Source: Cellulomonas fengjieae
Lineage (GTDB): Bacteria > Actinomycetota > Actinomycetes > Actinomycetales > Cellulomonadaceae
Reading direction: 5' to 3'
Length of the DNA stretch: 64,000 nucleotides
Assembly: GCF_018388465.1 (NCBI RefSeq)
Contig: NZ_CP074404.1
Coordinates: 806,001-870,000 of the forward strand
Shown here: piece after piece, positions 26,241-34,748 of the stretch
Numbering within the stretch: the stretch's first letter is position 1
Layout: the number at the start of each line of letters is the position of its first letter
Program-made: the position numbers and the translations under genes
Notes under the pieces: generated by a model
Database searches by the model: none
What the model was told of the DNA's origin: nothing
What the model saw: the letters and a program-made list of their open reading frames with translations, nothing else

Positions 26241-26263
26241 CGAAATGTGGGATTATTGAGCCG

Positions 26264-27634
26264 ATGACTGACCGGACCACACCCGCCGCCACGACCGACG
26301 CCTCGGCCGCCGCTGTCGCGACACACGGAACAGCGAACGCCGCGGGCACAGCAGACGCCGCGAGCGCGGCACGCACGCCGGGTACAGCAGACGGCGCGGG
26401 TGGTGCGAGCACCGGCTCCGCGGAGGCCGCCGCCCAGTTCCGGCCGAACGCCAGGTACGTGCTGCTCCTGGGGCTCATGTGCGCCCTGCCGGCCGTGTCG
26501 ACCGACATGTACCTGCCCTCGCTGCCGGACGTGGCGCGGGACCTGAACACGTCGGCCACCGCGGCGCAGCTGACCATGACGGCGATGCTGATCGGCGGCG
26601 CCGCTGGCCAGCTCGTGATCGGACCGCTGTCCGACCGCTTCGGCCGGCGCAAGCCGGTGCTGATCGGCGTCGCGCTGCACATCGTCACGTCGCTGCTGTG
26701 CGCGATCGCGCCGGCGATCGTGCCGCTGATCGCGCTGCGCACGATGCAGGGCTTCTTCAACGCGTCCGCGACCGTGGTCGCCATGGCGATCATCCGGGAC
26801 CGCTTCGTCGGCTCCGACGCCTCTCGGCTGATGTCGCGGCTGATGCTGGTCATCGGGGTCGCCCCGCTGTTCGCACCCTCGCTCGGCGGCCTCGTCGCCG
26901 GGCAGTGGGGCTGGCGCGCGGTGTTCGTGGTGCTCGGGGTGTTCGGCGCCGTGCTGTGGGTGGTCGTGTGGCGACGGCTGCCGGAGACCCTGACGCCCGA
27001 GCGTCGACGCCACGGCGGGCTGCGGACGGCGCTGAGCGGCTACCGCGCGCTGCTGTCGGACCGGCACTTCGTCGCGCTGGCGATCCTGCCCGGCCTGGGC
27101 ATGGCGGTGCTGATGAGCTATGTCGTGGCCTCGCCGTTCGTGCTCCGCGAGGGCTACGGGCTGTCGGCCACGGAGTTCTCGCTGCTGTTCGCGGTCAACG
27201 GCGTCGGCCTGGTCGCGGGTGCGCAGGTGAACGCGGCCCTGGTCCGGCGGGTCGCGCCCATCCGCATCGTGCGGGTCGTCCTGCCGATCTCCCTCGGGCT
27301 CACCGCGGTGCTGCTGGCGCTCGCGCTCACCGGCTGGGGCGGGCTGGTCGCTCTGCTGGTGGTGCTGTGGCTCATCCTGGCGCTGGTCAACTTCGTGCCG
27401 CCGAACGCCTCGGCGCTCGCACTGACCCGGCACGGGGAGATCGCGGGGACGGCCGCCGCGGTCATCGGCTCGCTGCAGGCCGGCGTCGCGGGCGTCGTGA
27501 GCCCGCTGTCCGGCCTGCTCGGTGGCGACGCGGTCGCGATGGCGTCCGTGATGGTGGGTTCCGCCCTGCTCGGCCTTCTCGTGCTCGCGCTGGCGACGCC
27601 GGCCTACCGACGGGACGGCGCCTGGTCGGTCTGA
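26264..27634 (+). CDS. Bcr/CflA-type multidrug MFS transporter
   Basis: This 456-residue protein has a ~60-residue Ala/Thr-rich cytoplasmic extension and then 12 predicted membrane helices. The MFS A-type loop GPLSDRFGRRKPVL and the DHA1 motif TDMYLPSLPDVARDL are typical of the Bcr/CflA drug-proton antiporter subfamily. Substrate is unknown. The ATG at 26264 follows GATTAT by seven bases. A 12-bp palindrome overlaps its promoter, suggesting local repression. Confidence 0.9.
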   Translation: MTDRTTPAATTDASAAAVATHGTANAAGTADAASAARTPGTADGAGGASTGSAEAAAQFRPNARYVLLLGLMCALPAVSTDMYLPSLPDVARDLNTSATAAQLTMTAMLIGGAAGQLVIGPLSDRFGRRKPVLIGVALHIVTSLLCAIAPAIVPLIALRTMQGFFNASATVVAMAIIRDRFVGSDASRLMSRLMLVIGVAPLFAPSLGGLVAGQWGWRAVFVVLGVFGAVLWVVVWRRLPETLTPERRRHGGLRTALSGYRALLSDRHFVALAILPGLGMAVLMSYVVASPFVLREGYGLSATEFSLLFAVNGVGLVAGAQVNAALVRRVAPIRIVRVVLPISLGLTAVLLALALTGWGGLVALLVVLWLILALVNFVPPNASALALTRHGEIAGTAAAVIGSLQAGVAGVVSPLSGLLGGDAVAMASVMVGSALLGLLVLALATPAYRRDGAWSV

Positions 27635-27681
27635 CCGCGCAGGTCGGACCGCGCAGGTCGGACCGCGCAGGTCGGACCGCG
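27633..27681. repeat. 14-bp tandem repeat, 3.5 copies
   Basis: GACCGCGCAGGTCG occurs at 27633-27646, 27647-27660 and 27661-27674, with a half copy to 27681. It starts on the exporter stop codon and lies between convergent genes. Each unit can fold as a short GACC/GGTC stem. Confidence 0.8.
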
Positions 27682-27713
27682 CCGACCGCACCGCACGCCC
27701 GCGGCGCCGCCGG

Positions 27714-28934
27714 TCAGCGCCGGAGCGCCGCGAGCCGGTCGACGGCGTCCGCCAGCACGTCCTCGCGCTTGACGAACGTGAACCGCACCCACGACCGCAG
27801 CGCCTGGTCGACAACCGAGCCCGCGTGCGTGAAGGCGGTCACGGGCACGCCGACCACGCCGGCCAGGCGCGGCAGGTCGCGGCACAGGGTCACTCCGTGG
27901 TCGTACCCCAGCGGCGCGGCGTCCGCGAGCACGAAGTAGGTGCCCTGCGGCCGCACGACCGCGAACCCCGCGGCCTCCAGCCCGGCGCAGAGCAGGTCCC
28001 TCCGCCGGGACAGCGACGAGGCGAGCTCCGTGACCCACGCCGCGACGTCCGGGTCGCGCAGCGCGAAGGCGATCGCCGGTTGGAACGGTGCCCCGTTGAC
28101 GTACGTGAGGAACTGCTTGACGGTCCGCACCGCGGTCACCAGGGCCACCGGCCCGGTCAACCAGCCGATCTTCCACCCGGTGAACGAGAACGTCTTGCCG
28201 GCCGACGAGATCGTCAGCGTCCGTGCCGCCATGCCCGGCAGGGTCGCCATGGGGACGTGCTCCCCGGCTGAGCCCTCGAGGACCAGGTGCTCGTACACCT
28301 CGTCGGTCACCACGAGGGCGTCGTGCTCGACCGCGAGCCGAGCGATCGCGGCGAGCTCCTCGCGCGAGAGCACCGAGCCGGTCGGGTTGTGCGGGGTGTT
28401 GACCAGGACGAGCCGGGTCCGGGGAGTGAACGCGGCGGCCAGCGCGTCGAGGTCGAGGCGGAACCCGTCCGCGGTCGCGACCAGGGGAGCGGTCGTGTGG
28501 GTGGCGCCCGCGAGCGCGATGACCGCGGCGTAGGAGTCGTAGAAGGGCTCGAGCGTGAGCACCTCGTCGCCGGGGCCGGTCAGGGCGAGCACCGTTGCCG
28601 CGATCGCCTCGGTAGCCCCCGCGGTGACCAGGACCTCGGTGTCCGGGTCCCAGTGCAGCCCGTACCGCGACCCCTGGTGGGCAGCCACCGCCTCGCGCAG
28701 GGCGGGGATGCCGGGGCCGGGCGGGTACTGGTTGGCGCCCGCCGCGATGGCGTCGGCTGCGGCGCGGGCGACGGAGGCGGGCCCGTCGACGTCGGGAAAG
28801 CCCTGCCCGAGGTTCACCGCACCGGTCCGCGCGGCGAGCGCGGACATCTCCGCGAACACGGTGGCCCGCGCGGTGCCGTCGTCACCGAGGAGCCCCGTCG
28901 CGCGGGCGACGTCCTGCCAGCGGGGAGCGGTCAT
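27714..28934 (-). CDS. Class I/II pyridoxal-phosphate aminotransferase
   Basis: This 406-residue fold-type I enzyme has NLGQGFPD, NTPHNPTG, DEVYEHL and SSAGKTFSFTGWK, with the PLP lysine at about 247. It belongs to the KAT/YbdL/DapC-like group. Candidate reactions are N-succinyl-diaminopimelate, methionine or kynurenine transamination. Neighbours do not decide between these, although Lys/Thr biosynthetic genes lie elsewhere in the window. The ATG follows TAATCT by seven bases and lacks a Shine-Dalgarno sequence. Confidence 0.88.
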   Translation of the reverse strand: MTAPRWQDVARATGLLGDDGTARATVFAEMSALAARTGAVNLGQGFPDVDGPASVARAAADAIAAGANQYPPGPGIPALREAVAAHQGSRYGLHWDPDTEVLVTAGATEAIAATVLALTGPGDEVLTLEPFYDSYAAVIALAGATHTTAPLVATADGFRLDLDALAAAFTPRTRLVLVNTPHNPTGSVLSREELAAIARLAVEHDALVVTDEVYEHLVLEGSAGEHVPMATLPGMAARTLTISSAGKTFSFTGWKIGWLTGPVALVTAVRTVKQFLTYVNGAPFQPAIAFALRDPDVAAWVTELASSLSRRRDLLCAGLEAAGFAVVRPQGTYFVLADAAPLGYDHGVTLCRDLPRLAGVVGVPVTAFTHAGSVVDQALRSWVRFTFVKREDVLADAVDRLAALRR

Positions 28935-28941
28935 GCTCAGA

Positions 28942-28947
28942 AGATTA
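28942..28947 (-). promoter_or_regulatory. -10 box of the aminotransferase gene (leaderless type)
   Basis: TAATCT then seven bases then ATG (28934) on the minus strand. Confidence 0.6.
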
Positions 28948-28997
28948 GGCGGTGAGCGGGGACGGACCCGTCGACGACGGGCCCGGGACGGGAGCGC

Positions 28998-29126
28998 TCA
29001 GCTCACCAGTCCGGCCGCGGCGGTCAGGCCCGCGACCACGACGAGAGCAAGCGATGCCCAGGCTGTGACGACCCACCACTCCACGTGGTGTCGCCGCAGA
29101 ACCCGCTGCGCCTGTCGATCGGCCAT
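28998..29126 (-). CDS. 42-residue single-helix membrane protein
   Basis: This tiny frame runs from ATG 29126 to TGA at 28998. It encodes a basic N-terminus (MADRQAQRVLRRHHVEWW) and one hydrophobic helix of about 22 residues, ending AAAGLVS. The positive-inside pattern and the GATCTT box six bases before ATG support a real gene. The stretch lies in an otherwise empty 329-bp gap between the aminotransferase and the lipoprotein gene. No function is known, and conservation would settle whether it is real. Confidence 0.5.
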   Translation of the reverse strand: MADRQAQRVLRRHHVEWWVVTAWASLALVVVAGLTAAAGLVS

Positions 29127-29263
29127 AACTAGAAGATCGGCACGCGCTGTCCCACGTACAACGTCCCGCGCCGTCGGGTGTGGAATTCACCCGGCGAGCA
29201 CGCAACGAATCGCCGGCGAGCGACAGGACGACACCGATGAGCGTCGCCGAGGAGCGCCGTCGA

Positions 29264-29791
29264 TCAGCTCCCGGCGCTGGCCTCGAGCTTGTCGCCGAGC
29301 GTGGTCAGCTGGCGTGCGAGCTCGTCGAGGGAGTCCGCGGCGGACCCGGCGGCGTTGCCCTTGGCGGCGTCGAGCTCGGTCGTGGCGTCGGCGACCTGCG
29401 CCCGGGCGTCGGCGAGCGCCTCCTGCGACGCGGCGGCCCCCTCGGCCTGGGCCTTGTCCAGCGCGGACTTCGCGTTGGCGACGGCGGTCTCCGCGTCGGT
29501 GACGGCGGTCTGCGCGTCGGCCCGGACCGACTCGTCGAACGACTCGAGCTGCGCCTTGACGTCGGCGACCTTCTGCTCGGCGGCGTCCGCCTCGGCCCTC
29601 GCGTCGTCGAGCTGGGCCCGCAGGCCGTCCACGGCGCTGCGCGCCTCGCCCGCGGCGTCCTTCGCCTGCTGGGCGGCGTCGTCGATCTCGGCGTCGGAGC
29701 ACGCGGTCAGGGTCAGCGCGAGCAGCCCGGCGGCGAGCGGTGCACAGGCACGGGCGAGGCGTGAGCGGGACGGGCTCGTCGGGTTGGGCAT
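29264..29791 (-). CDS. Coiled-coil lipoprotein
   Basis: This 175-residue protein has a lipoprotein signal (RLARACAPLAAGLLALTLTAC, lipobox LTAC with the lipidated Cys at about 31). The rest is almost entirely Ala/Asp/Glu/Lys heptad-like helix, as in a long coiled coil. It is anchored on the outer face of the membrane; the role is unknown. GGAGG lies five to six bases before the ATG at 29791. The frame stays open upstream, but the RBS and the signal peptide fix the start. Confidence 0.82.
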   Translation of the reverse strand: MPNPTSPSRSRLARACAPLAAGLLALTLTACSDAEIDDAAQQAKDAAGEARSAVDGLRAQLDDARAEADAAEQKVADVKAQLESFDESVRADAQTAVTDAETAVANAKSALDKAQAEGAAASQEALADARAQVADATTELDAAKGNAAGSAADSLDELARQLTTLGDKLEASAGS

Positions 29792-29883
29792 CGGGGCCTC
29801 CGGGTGGCTTCGGGGGGTGCGGTCCGGTCCCACAGTGTGCCCGTCGCGGGGCCGGCCCGCCCGTCGGGTGGCCCCCGGACGCG

Positions 29884-29919
29884 TCGACGCCCCGCCGGCG
29901 CGAACGCGGGCGGGGCGTC
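29884..29919 (-). terminator. Hairpin terminator of adhE
   Basis: The arms CGACGCCCCGCC (29884-29895) and GGCGGGGCGTCG (29908-29919) are perfect, 11 bp downstream of the adhE stop. They separate it from the lipoprotein gene on the same strand. Confidence 0.7.
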
Positions 29920-29930
29920 GGGGCGGGGAG

Positions 29931-32669
29931 TCAGACGGCGGGGAGGGGATCCCGCTCGTCGGTGCTCTGCCCGCTGCGGCGCGCACGGACGTCATCCAGC
30001 GACGTGCCGTAGTAGGCCGCGGTCATCAGGTCCTTCATGTCGTCGATCATCGGCATGCGCGGGTTCGCCGGGGCGCACTGGTCCTCGTAGGCCCCCATCG
30101 CGACCTCGTCGAGCCGCGCGAGGAACTCGTGCTCGTCCACCCCCTGCGCGTGGAACGAGGACGGGATCCCGACCCGGGCCCGCAGCGACTCGACGGCCAG
30201 CGCGTAGGACTCGACGCCCTCCGCGGGGGTGGCCGCCGGGAGGCCGAGCATCTGGGCGAGCTGCTGGAACCGCTCCGGCGCGACGTAGTGCTCGTACTTG
30301 GGCCAGCTGGTGAGCTTGGTGGGGACGGTGCCGTTGTACCGGATCACGTGGGGCAGCAGGGTGGCGTTCGTGCGGCCGTGCACCAGGTGGTAGGTGGAGC
30401 CGACCACGTGGGCCATGGCGTGCACGATGCCGAGGAACGAGTTGCCGAACGCCATGCCGGCGATCGTGCCCGCGTTGTGCATGGTCTCGCGGGCGTCCTG
30501 CGTGGCCGGGTCGGCGGGGTCACCGTTCACCGACGTGGCCAGGTTGTCGAAGATCAGTCGCACGGCCTGCATCGCCATGCCGTCGGTGAAGTCGTTGGCG
30601 TAGACGCTGACGTAGGCCTCGGTGGCGTGCGTGAGGGCGTCGAAGCCGGAGTCCGCCGCGAGCGACGGCGGCATCTTCGCGGTCAGGATCGGGTCGATGA
30701 TCGCGACCGACGGGGTCAGCGCGTAGTCGGCCAGCGGGTACTTCTTGCCCGCGTCCGGGTCGCTGATCACCGCGAACGGCGTCACCTCGGCCCCCGTGCC
30801 CGACGTCGTCGGGATGCACACGAGCTGCGCCAGCTCGCCCAGGACGGGGAACTTGAAGGCGCGCTTGCGCACGTCGAAGAACTTCTGCTTGAGGTCCGAG
30901 AAGTGGATCTCCGGGTGCTCGTACAGCAGCCACATGACCTTCGCCGCGTCCATCGGCGAGCCACCGCCCAGCGCGATGATCGTGTCGGGACGGAAGTGGC
31001 GCATCTGCGCGGCGCCGGCCTGGACCGTCTTGACGGACGGCTCGGCCTCGACCTGGTCGATGATCTGCAGCGCGACCTTGTTGGAGCGGCGGCCCAGCAC
31101 GTCGAGGATCTTGTCGACGAACCCCAGCGTGGTCATGGTCGCGTCGGTCACGATCGTGACGCGCTCGACGTCCGGCATGTCCGCCAGGTAGCGGATCGCG
31201 TTCGGCTCGAAGTACGTCTTGGCGGGGACCTTGAACCACTGCAGGTTGTTGTTCCGTCGGCCGATCCGCTTGATGTTCACCAGGTTCACCGCCGAGACGT
31301 TGTTGGACACGGAGTTGTGGCCGTACGAGCCGCAACCGAGGGTCAGCGACGGGATGAACGAGTTGTAGATGTCACCGATCCCGCCCAACGACGAGGGCGC
31401 GTTGGCGATGATCCGCACGGCCTTGATCCGGCTGCCGAACTCCTCGGTGAGGGCGTCGTCCTGGGTGTGGATGGCCGCGGAGTGGCCGAGGCCGTCGAAC
31501 TCCACCATCTGCTCGGCGAGGCGGATGCCGTGCTCGGTGGACTCGGCGCGCAGGACGGCCAGCACGGGCGCGAGCTTCTCGCGCGTCAGCGGCTCCTGAG
31601 GACCGACCCCGCCGACCTCGACCATGATGATCGAGGTGTCGTCCGGCACGGTGAACCCGGCCCGCTTCGCGATCCACTGCGGGGACTGACCCACCACGGA
31701 GGCGTTCAGCTTGGCGTCGCCGCAGTTCTTGCCCTCGGCCTCGACGCCGAAGATGAAGGTCTCCAGCAGGGCCTTCTCGGTCGCGTTCGCCCGGTACGCG
31801 TGCAGGATGTCGAACTCGGCCATCGCGGCGTCGTAGATGACGTCGTCGATGATCACGGCCTGCTCGGACGCGCACACCATCCCGTTGTCGAACGCCTTGG
31901 ACAGGACGACGTCGTTGACTGCCCTCTTGAGCTTCGCCGACTTCTCGATGTAAGCCGGTACGTTGCCCGCCCCGACGCCGAGCGCTGGCTTGCCGCACGA
32001 GTAGGCCGCGCGGACCATGGCGTTGCCGCCGGTGGCCAGGATGAGCGCGACGCCGGGGTGGTTCATGAGTGCGGTGGTCGCCGTGATCGACGGCGTCTCC
32101 ACCCACTGGATGCAGTGCTCGGGCGCACCCGCGGCAACCGCGGCGTCCCGCACCACGCGAGCGGCGGCGACGGACGACTCCTGCGCGCTCGGGTGGAAGG
32201 CGAACACGATCGGGTTGCGCGTCTTGAGCGCGATGAGCGACTTGAAGATGGTGGTCGACGTCGGGTTGGTCACCGGCGTGACGCCGCAGATGACGCCGAC
32301 GGGCTCGGCGATCTCGGTGATGCCGCTGAGGTCGTCGCGGTGCACGATTCCGACGGTCTTGAGCGTCGCCATCGAGTGGGTCACGTGCTCGCACGCGAAG
32401 ATGTTCTTCACGGCCTTGTCCTCGAACACGCCCCGGCCGGTCTCGTTGACCGCGAGGAGGGCGAGCTCGCCGTGCTTGTCCAGGGCGGCGACCGACGCCT
32501 TCTTCACCAGCTGGTCGATCTCGGCCTGGTCGAATCGCGCGTACTCGGCCAGGGCCTTGGCGGCCTGGGCCACCAGCTGGTCGATCGCGGGTGCGGGGTC
32601 GTTCTCCACGGGGGCGGTCCGCCCCGTCGTGGTTGCTGTGCGGGACACGGTCTGAGCCTTGACGGTCAC
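29931..32669 (-). CDS. adhE: Bifunctional acetaldehyde-CoA/alcohol dehydrogenase
   Basis: This 912-residue AdhE reduces acetyl-CoA to acetaldehyde and then ethanol with NADH. The N-terminal aldehyde dehydrogenase half has the catalytic Cys in NGMVCASEQAVI. A linker leads to the C-terminal iron-dependent alcohol dehydrogenase, with GGGSPMDAAK, TTSGTGAEVTPF, DALTHATEAYVS and the metal histidines in AMAHVVGSTYHLVHG. The GTG at 32669 follows GGGAGAAGAACG, a good ribosome site. The leader is at least ~55 nt and contains an inverted repeat. The gene implies fermentative growth when oxygen is short. Confidence 0.96.
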   Translation of the reverse strand: MTVKAQTVSRTATTTGRTAPVENDPAPAIDQLVAQAAKALAEYARFDQAEIDQLVKKASVAALDKHGELALLAVNETGRGVFEDKAVKNIFACEHVTHSMATLKTVGIVHRDDLSGITEIAEPVGVICGVTPVTNPTSTTIFKSLIALKTRNPIVFAFHPSAQESSVAAARVVRDAAVAAGAPEHCIQWVETPSITATTALMNHPGVALILATGGNAMVRAAYSCGKPALGVGAGNVPAYIEKSAKLKRAVNDVVLSKAFDNGMVCASEQAVIIDDVIYDAAMAEFDILHAYRANATEKALLETFIFGVEAEGKNCGDAKLNASVVGQSPQWIAKRAGFTVPDDTSIIMVEVGGVGPQEPLTREKLAPVLAVLRAESTEHGIRLAEQMVEFDGLGHSAAIHTQDDALTEEFGSRIKAVRIIANAPSSLGGIGDIYNSFIPSLTLGCGSYGHNSVSNNVSAVNLVNIKRIGRRNNNLQWFKVPAKTYFEPNAIRYLADMPDVERVTIVTDATMTTLGFVDKILDVLGRRSNKVALQIIDQVEAEPSVKTVQAGAAQMRHFRPDTIIALGGGSPMDAAKVMWLLYEHPEIHFSDLKQKFFDVRKRAFKFPVLGELAQLVCIPTTSGTGAEVTPFAVISDPDAGKKYPLADYALTPSVAIIDPILTAKMPPSLAADSGFDALTHATEAYVSVYANDFTDGMAMQAVRLIFDNLATSVNGDPADPATQDARETMHNAGTIAGMAFGNSFLGIVHAMAHVVGSTYHLVHGRTNATLLPHVIRYNGTVPTKLTSWPKYEHYVAPERFQQLAQMLGLPAATPAEGVESYALAVESLRARVGIPSSFHAQGVDEHEFLARLDEVAMGAYEDQCAPANPRMPMIDDMKDLMTAAYYGTSLDDVRARRSGQSTDERDPLPAV

Positions 32670-32724
32670 CGTTCTTCTCCCTGTCGATGCCTCGGCCGAC
32701 GTGCGACCCGGTGCTCTCGACGGT

Positions 32725-32743
32725 ACGGACGTGGATCGTCCGT
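32725..32743. promoter_or_regulatory. Inverted repeat upstream of adhE
   Basis: ACGGACG-TGGAT-CGTCCGT, 7-bp perfect arms with a 5-bp spacer, centred about 65 bp before the adhE start. It could be an operator or a leader hairpin. It does not resemble the Rex consensus. Confidence 0.35.
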
Positions 32744-32836
32744 GTGGTGGGCCGAACGTCCCCTCATCCCGCGGCGCCGTCGTGACGGTGCGGGTGCACC
32801 CCGGTCGACCTGGGCCGGGCGCGACCGGTCCCGGCG

Positions 32837-33478
32837 TCAGACGACGAGCTCGGCGAACGCGATGACGTTGTCCTCGTAGTGGCCGGTGCTCCGGTCGAAC
32901 TCGCCGCCGCAGGAGACGACCCGCAGGCCGGCGTGGTCGAGGTCGCCGTAGACGAGGTCGGTCGGGAAGGCGTCCTTCGGGTAGCTCTCGACCGCGGTGG
33001 TGCGGAACACGGCCACGGAGCCGTCCGCGCGGGTGACGCGGACCTCGTCGCCGACCGCGAGCTCGGCCAGCCGGAGGAAGACACCGGGGCCCGTCACCCA
33101 GTCGATGTGGCCGACGATGATCGCGGGCCCCAGCTCGCCGGGGGTGGGCGCACCGGAGAACCACCCCGCGGGGAACGCTCCCGGCGGGACCTCGAGGGTC
33201 CCGTCGGCCTGCAGCCCGAGCTCCATGAGCTCCGAGTCCACCGCGATGGTCGGGATCTCCACCCGCACCGGGACCGAGGCCGCCATCGCCGGTGCGCGGG
33301 TGGGCGTGACCGGGGGGACGTCGCGGGGTGTCGGGGCGGACGTCGCGCCGGCGGAGGGTCCGGCGGACTGTCCGGCCGCGGGTCCCGGCGAGGGCTCGTG
33401 GGAGCCGCACGCGCCGAGCGCCAGGGCGACGGCCAGCGCGACCAGAGCGGCGGCGGTGCGGCGGCCCGCCCGCGTCAT
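32837..33478 (-). CDS. Class F sortase with lipobox-like N-terminus
   Basis: This 213-residue sortase has its catalytic triad in GHIDW (His124), VVSCGG (Cys190) and FDRSTGHYEDN (Arg196). The N-terminus MTRAGRRTAAALVALAVALA ends in LGAC, which could make it a lipoprotein rather than a helix-anchored enzyme. A ~45-residue Pro/Ser/Thr spacer follows. The ATG overlaps the stop of the DUF3494 gene (ATGA), pairing the enzyme with a probable substrate. Class F sortases are widespread in actinobacteria, and their anchoring chemistry is poorly defined. Confidence 0.88.
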   Translation of the reverse strand: MTRAGRRTAAALVALAVALALGACGSHEPSPGPAAGQSAGPSAGATSAPTPRDVPPVTPTRAPAMAASVPVRVEIPTIAVDSELMELGLQADGTLEVPPGAFPAGWFSGAPTPGELGPAIIVGHIDWVTGPGVFLRLAELAVGDEVRVTRADGSVAVFRTTAVESYPKDAFPTDLVYGDLDHAGLRVVSCGGEFDRSTGHYEDNVIAFAELVV

Positions 33479-34488
33479 CCGCGCTGGCGGCGACGCGCGC
33501 GGGTCACGAGCAGCGCGGCCGCCGCGAACCCGGCGAGCGTGAGGGTGACGAGCGCCGAACGGTCGGCGGCCGTGGTGCTGCTGCCGTCGCCGGCGGCGAT
33601 GCCGCCGCGCGGGACGACCGGCACCTGACGAGCGCTCGCGGGCGCCGCGGCGGCAGCCGCGCCGTCCGGGGCGCCGACCACGGGTCCGCCCGGGGCCGGC
33701 ACGGTGGGAACCGGGACGGTGGGGGTGGGGGTCGGGGCGCCGGGTGCACCGGCGCCCGTGCAGTCGGGCAGGTCGATGGTGTTGCCGATGAGGGTCACCT
33801 GGCCGGACTGCGACATCGCCCGCCCGGTCAGGGTGGCGCCGGCACCGAACGCGATGGTGGCCTCGGCGAGGATGGTCCCGGCGAACTGCGCGCCGGCCTG
33901 GATGGCCGCACTGCTGGGGACGCGCCAGTAGAGGTTGCAGGCGGTGGCGCCGTCGACGAACGTGATCGAGCTGCCCGCGCCGGCGAGCAGCGTGGCCGTC
34001 GACTGGAAGATGAAGACCGCCGCAGGGTCGCCGTTGGCGTCGAGCGTCAGGTTGCCGTTGAGCTCGATGACGCCGCCCGTGTCGTAGACGCCGGGCTCGA
34101 GGGTCAGGCCGGCCAGCTCGACGCCGGCGAGGGGGTCGGGTGTCTGCGACGAGGCGGAGCCGTACGCGGTGACCAGGTCCAGCTTCGCCTGCTGGGTGAC
34201 CACGTCGCCACCGTGGTTGACGGCACCGTCGACCAGGACGAGCGACCCCGGCACGGAGGCGGTGGGGAAGCTGCCGACGTCGCCGCCGACGACGGTCGTG
34301 CCCGTGCTGGTGACGCCGGCGTAGGCGAGCACGGCGAACGACGCGCCGGCGCCGAGCGGGACCGGCGTGCCGATGTCGGCGTGCGCAGCGGACGGGATGG
34401 TGGCGAGCGCCGTGCCGACGATCGCGGCGGTCAGCGCGGTGCGCACGCCCGTGGTCCGGCTGCGCTCGGGTGTGGTCGGGAGAGTCAT
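33475..34488 (-). CDS. DUF3494 (ice-binding-like) surface protein with non-LPXTG sorting signal
   Basis: This 337-residue secreted protein has a signal peptide (about 1-37, ending SAAHA). A DUF3494 beta-helix domain at about 40-240 carries LAYAGVTSTG, GDVGSFP, LEPGVYDTG and VFIFQSTATLLAGAGS. A Pro/Thr linker leads to VPRGGIAAGDG (about 292-302), a C-terminal hydrophobic helix and the basic tail RARRRQRG. That tail has the layout of a cell-wall sorting signal without LPXTG. DUF3494 includes ice-binding proteins and adhesin domains. GGAGGA lies about five bases before the ATG. Confidence 0.88.
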   Translation of the reverse strand: MTLPTTPERSRTTGVRTALTAAIVGTALATIPSAAHADIGTPVPLGAGASFAVLAYAGVTSTGTTVVGGDVGSFPTASVPGSLVLVDGAVNHGGDVVTQQAKLDLVTAYGSASSQTPDPLAGVELAGLTLEPGVYDTGGVIELNGNLTLDANGDPAAVFIFQSTATLLAGAGSSITFVDGATACNLYWRVPSSAAIQAGAQFAGTILAEATIAFGAGATLTGRAMSQSGQVTLIGNTIDLPDCTGAGAPGAPTPTPTVPVPTVPAPGGPVVGAPDGAAAAAAPASARQVPVVPRGGIAAGDGSSTTAADRSALVTLTLAGFAAAALLVTRARRRQRG

Positions 34489-34748
34489 GAGGTCCTCCGG
34501 AAAATGGGATGCGGCAACGGCTACGTCGGCATCGGGCGGAGGCGCCAGGGTCCTGGCTCAACCCGGACGGAGGGCCGTCCGGGGCGGGGCCGCCGGAGCA
34601 GCCAATGCATGTGGGGGACTGCACACAATGTGCGTCCTACGCAAAGAATAGACGTATTCCACGAGGAGCGACAGCGGGGGAAATCGCCCAGGAGGGCGCA
34701 ATTCGGCGTCGAATTCCCGTCATTCGGTCGTGGGTCCTCGGTACCGGG
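34489..34748. other. Intergenic region upstream of the DUF3494/sortase operon
   Basis: About 260 bp, slightly richer in A/T than its surroundings. On the minus strand there is TATTCT near 34645-34650 as a possible -10 box, and GCACA-CAA-TGTGC near 34621-34633 is a short inverted repeat. No gene or hairpin terminator is evident. Confidence 0.35.

Noticed and set aside
32670..32836. Rex operator upstream of adhE
   Set aside because: No TTGTGAA-N4-TTCACAA-like or TGTGAAC-type half sites are present. Only an unrelated inverted repeat was found.
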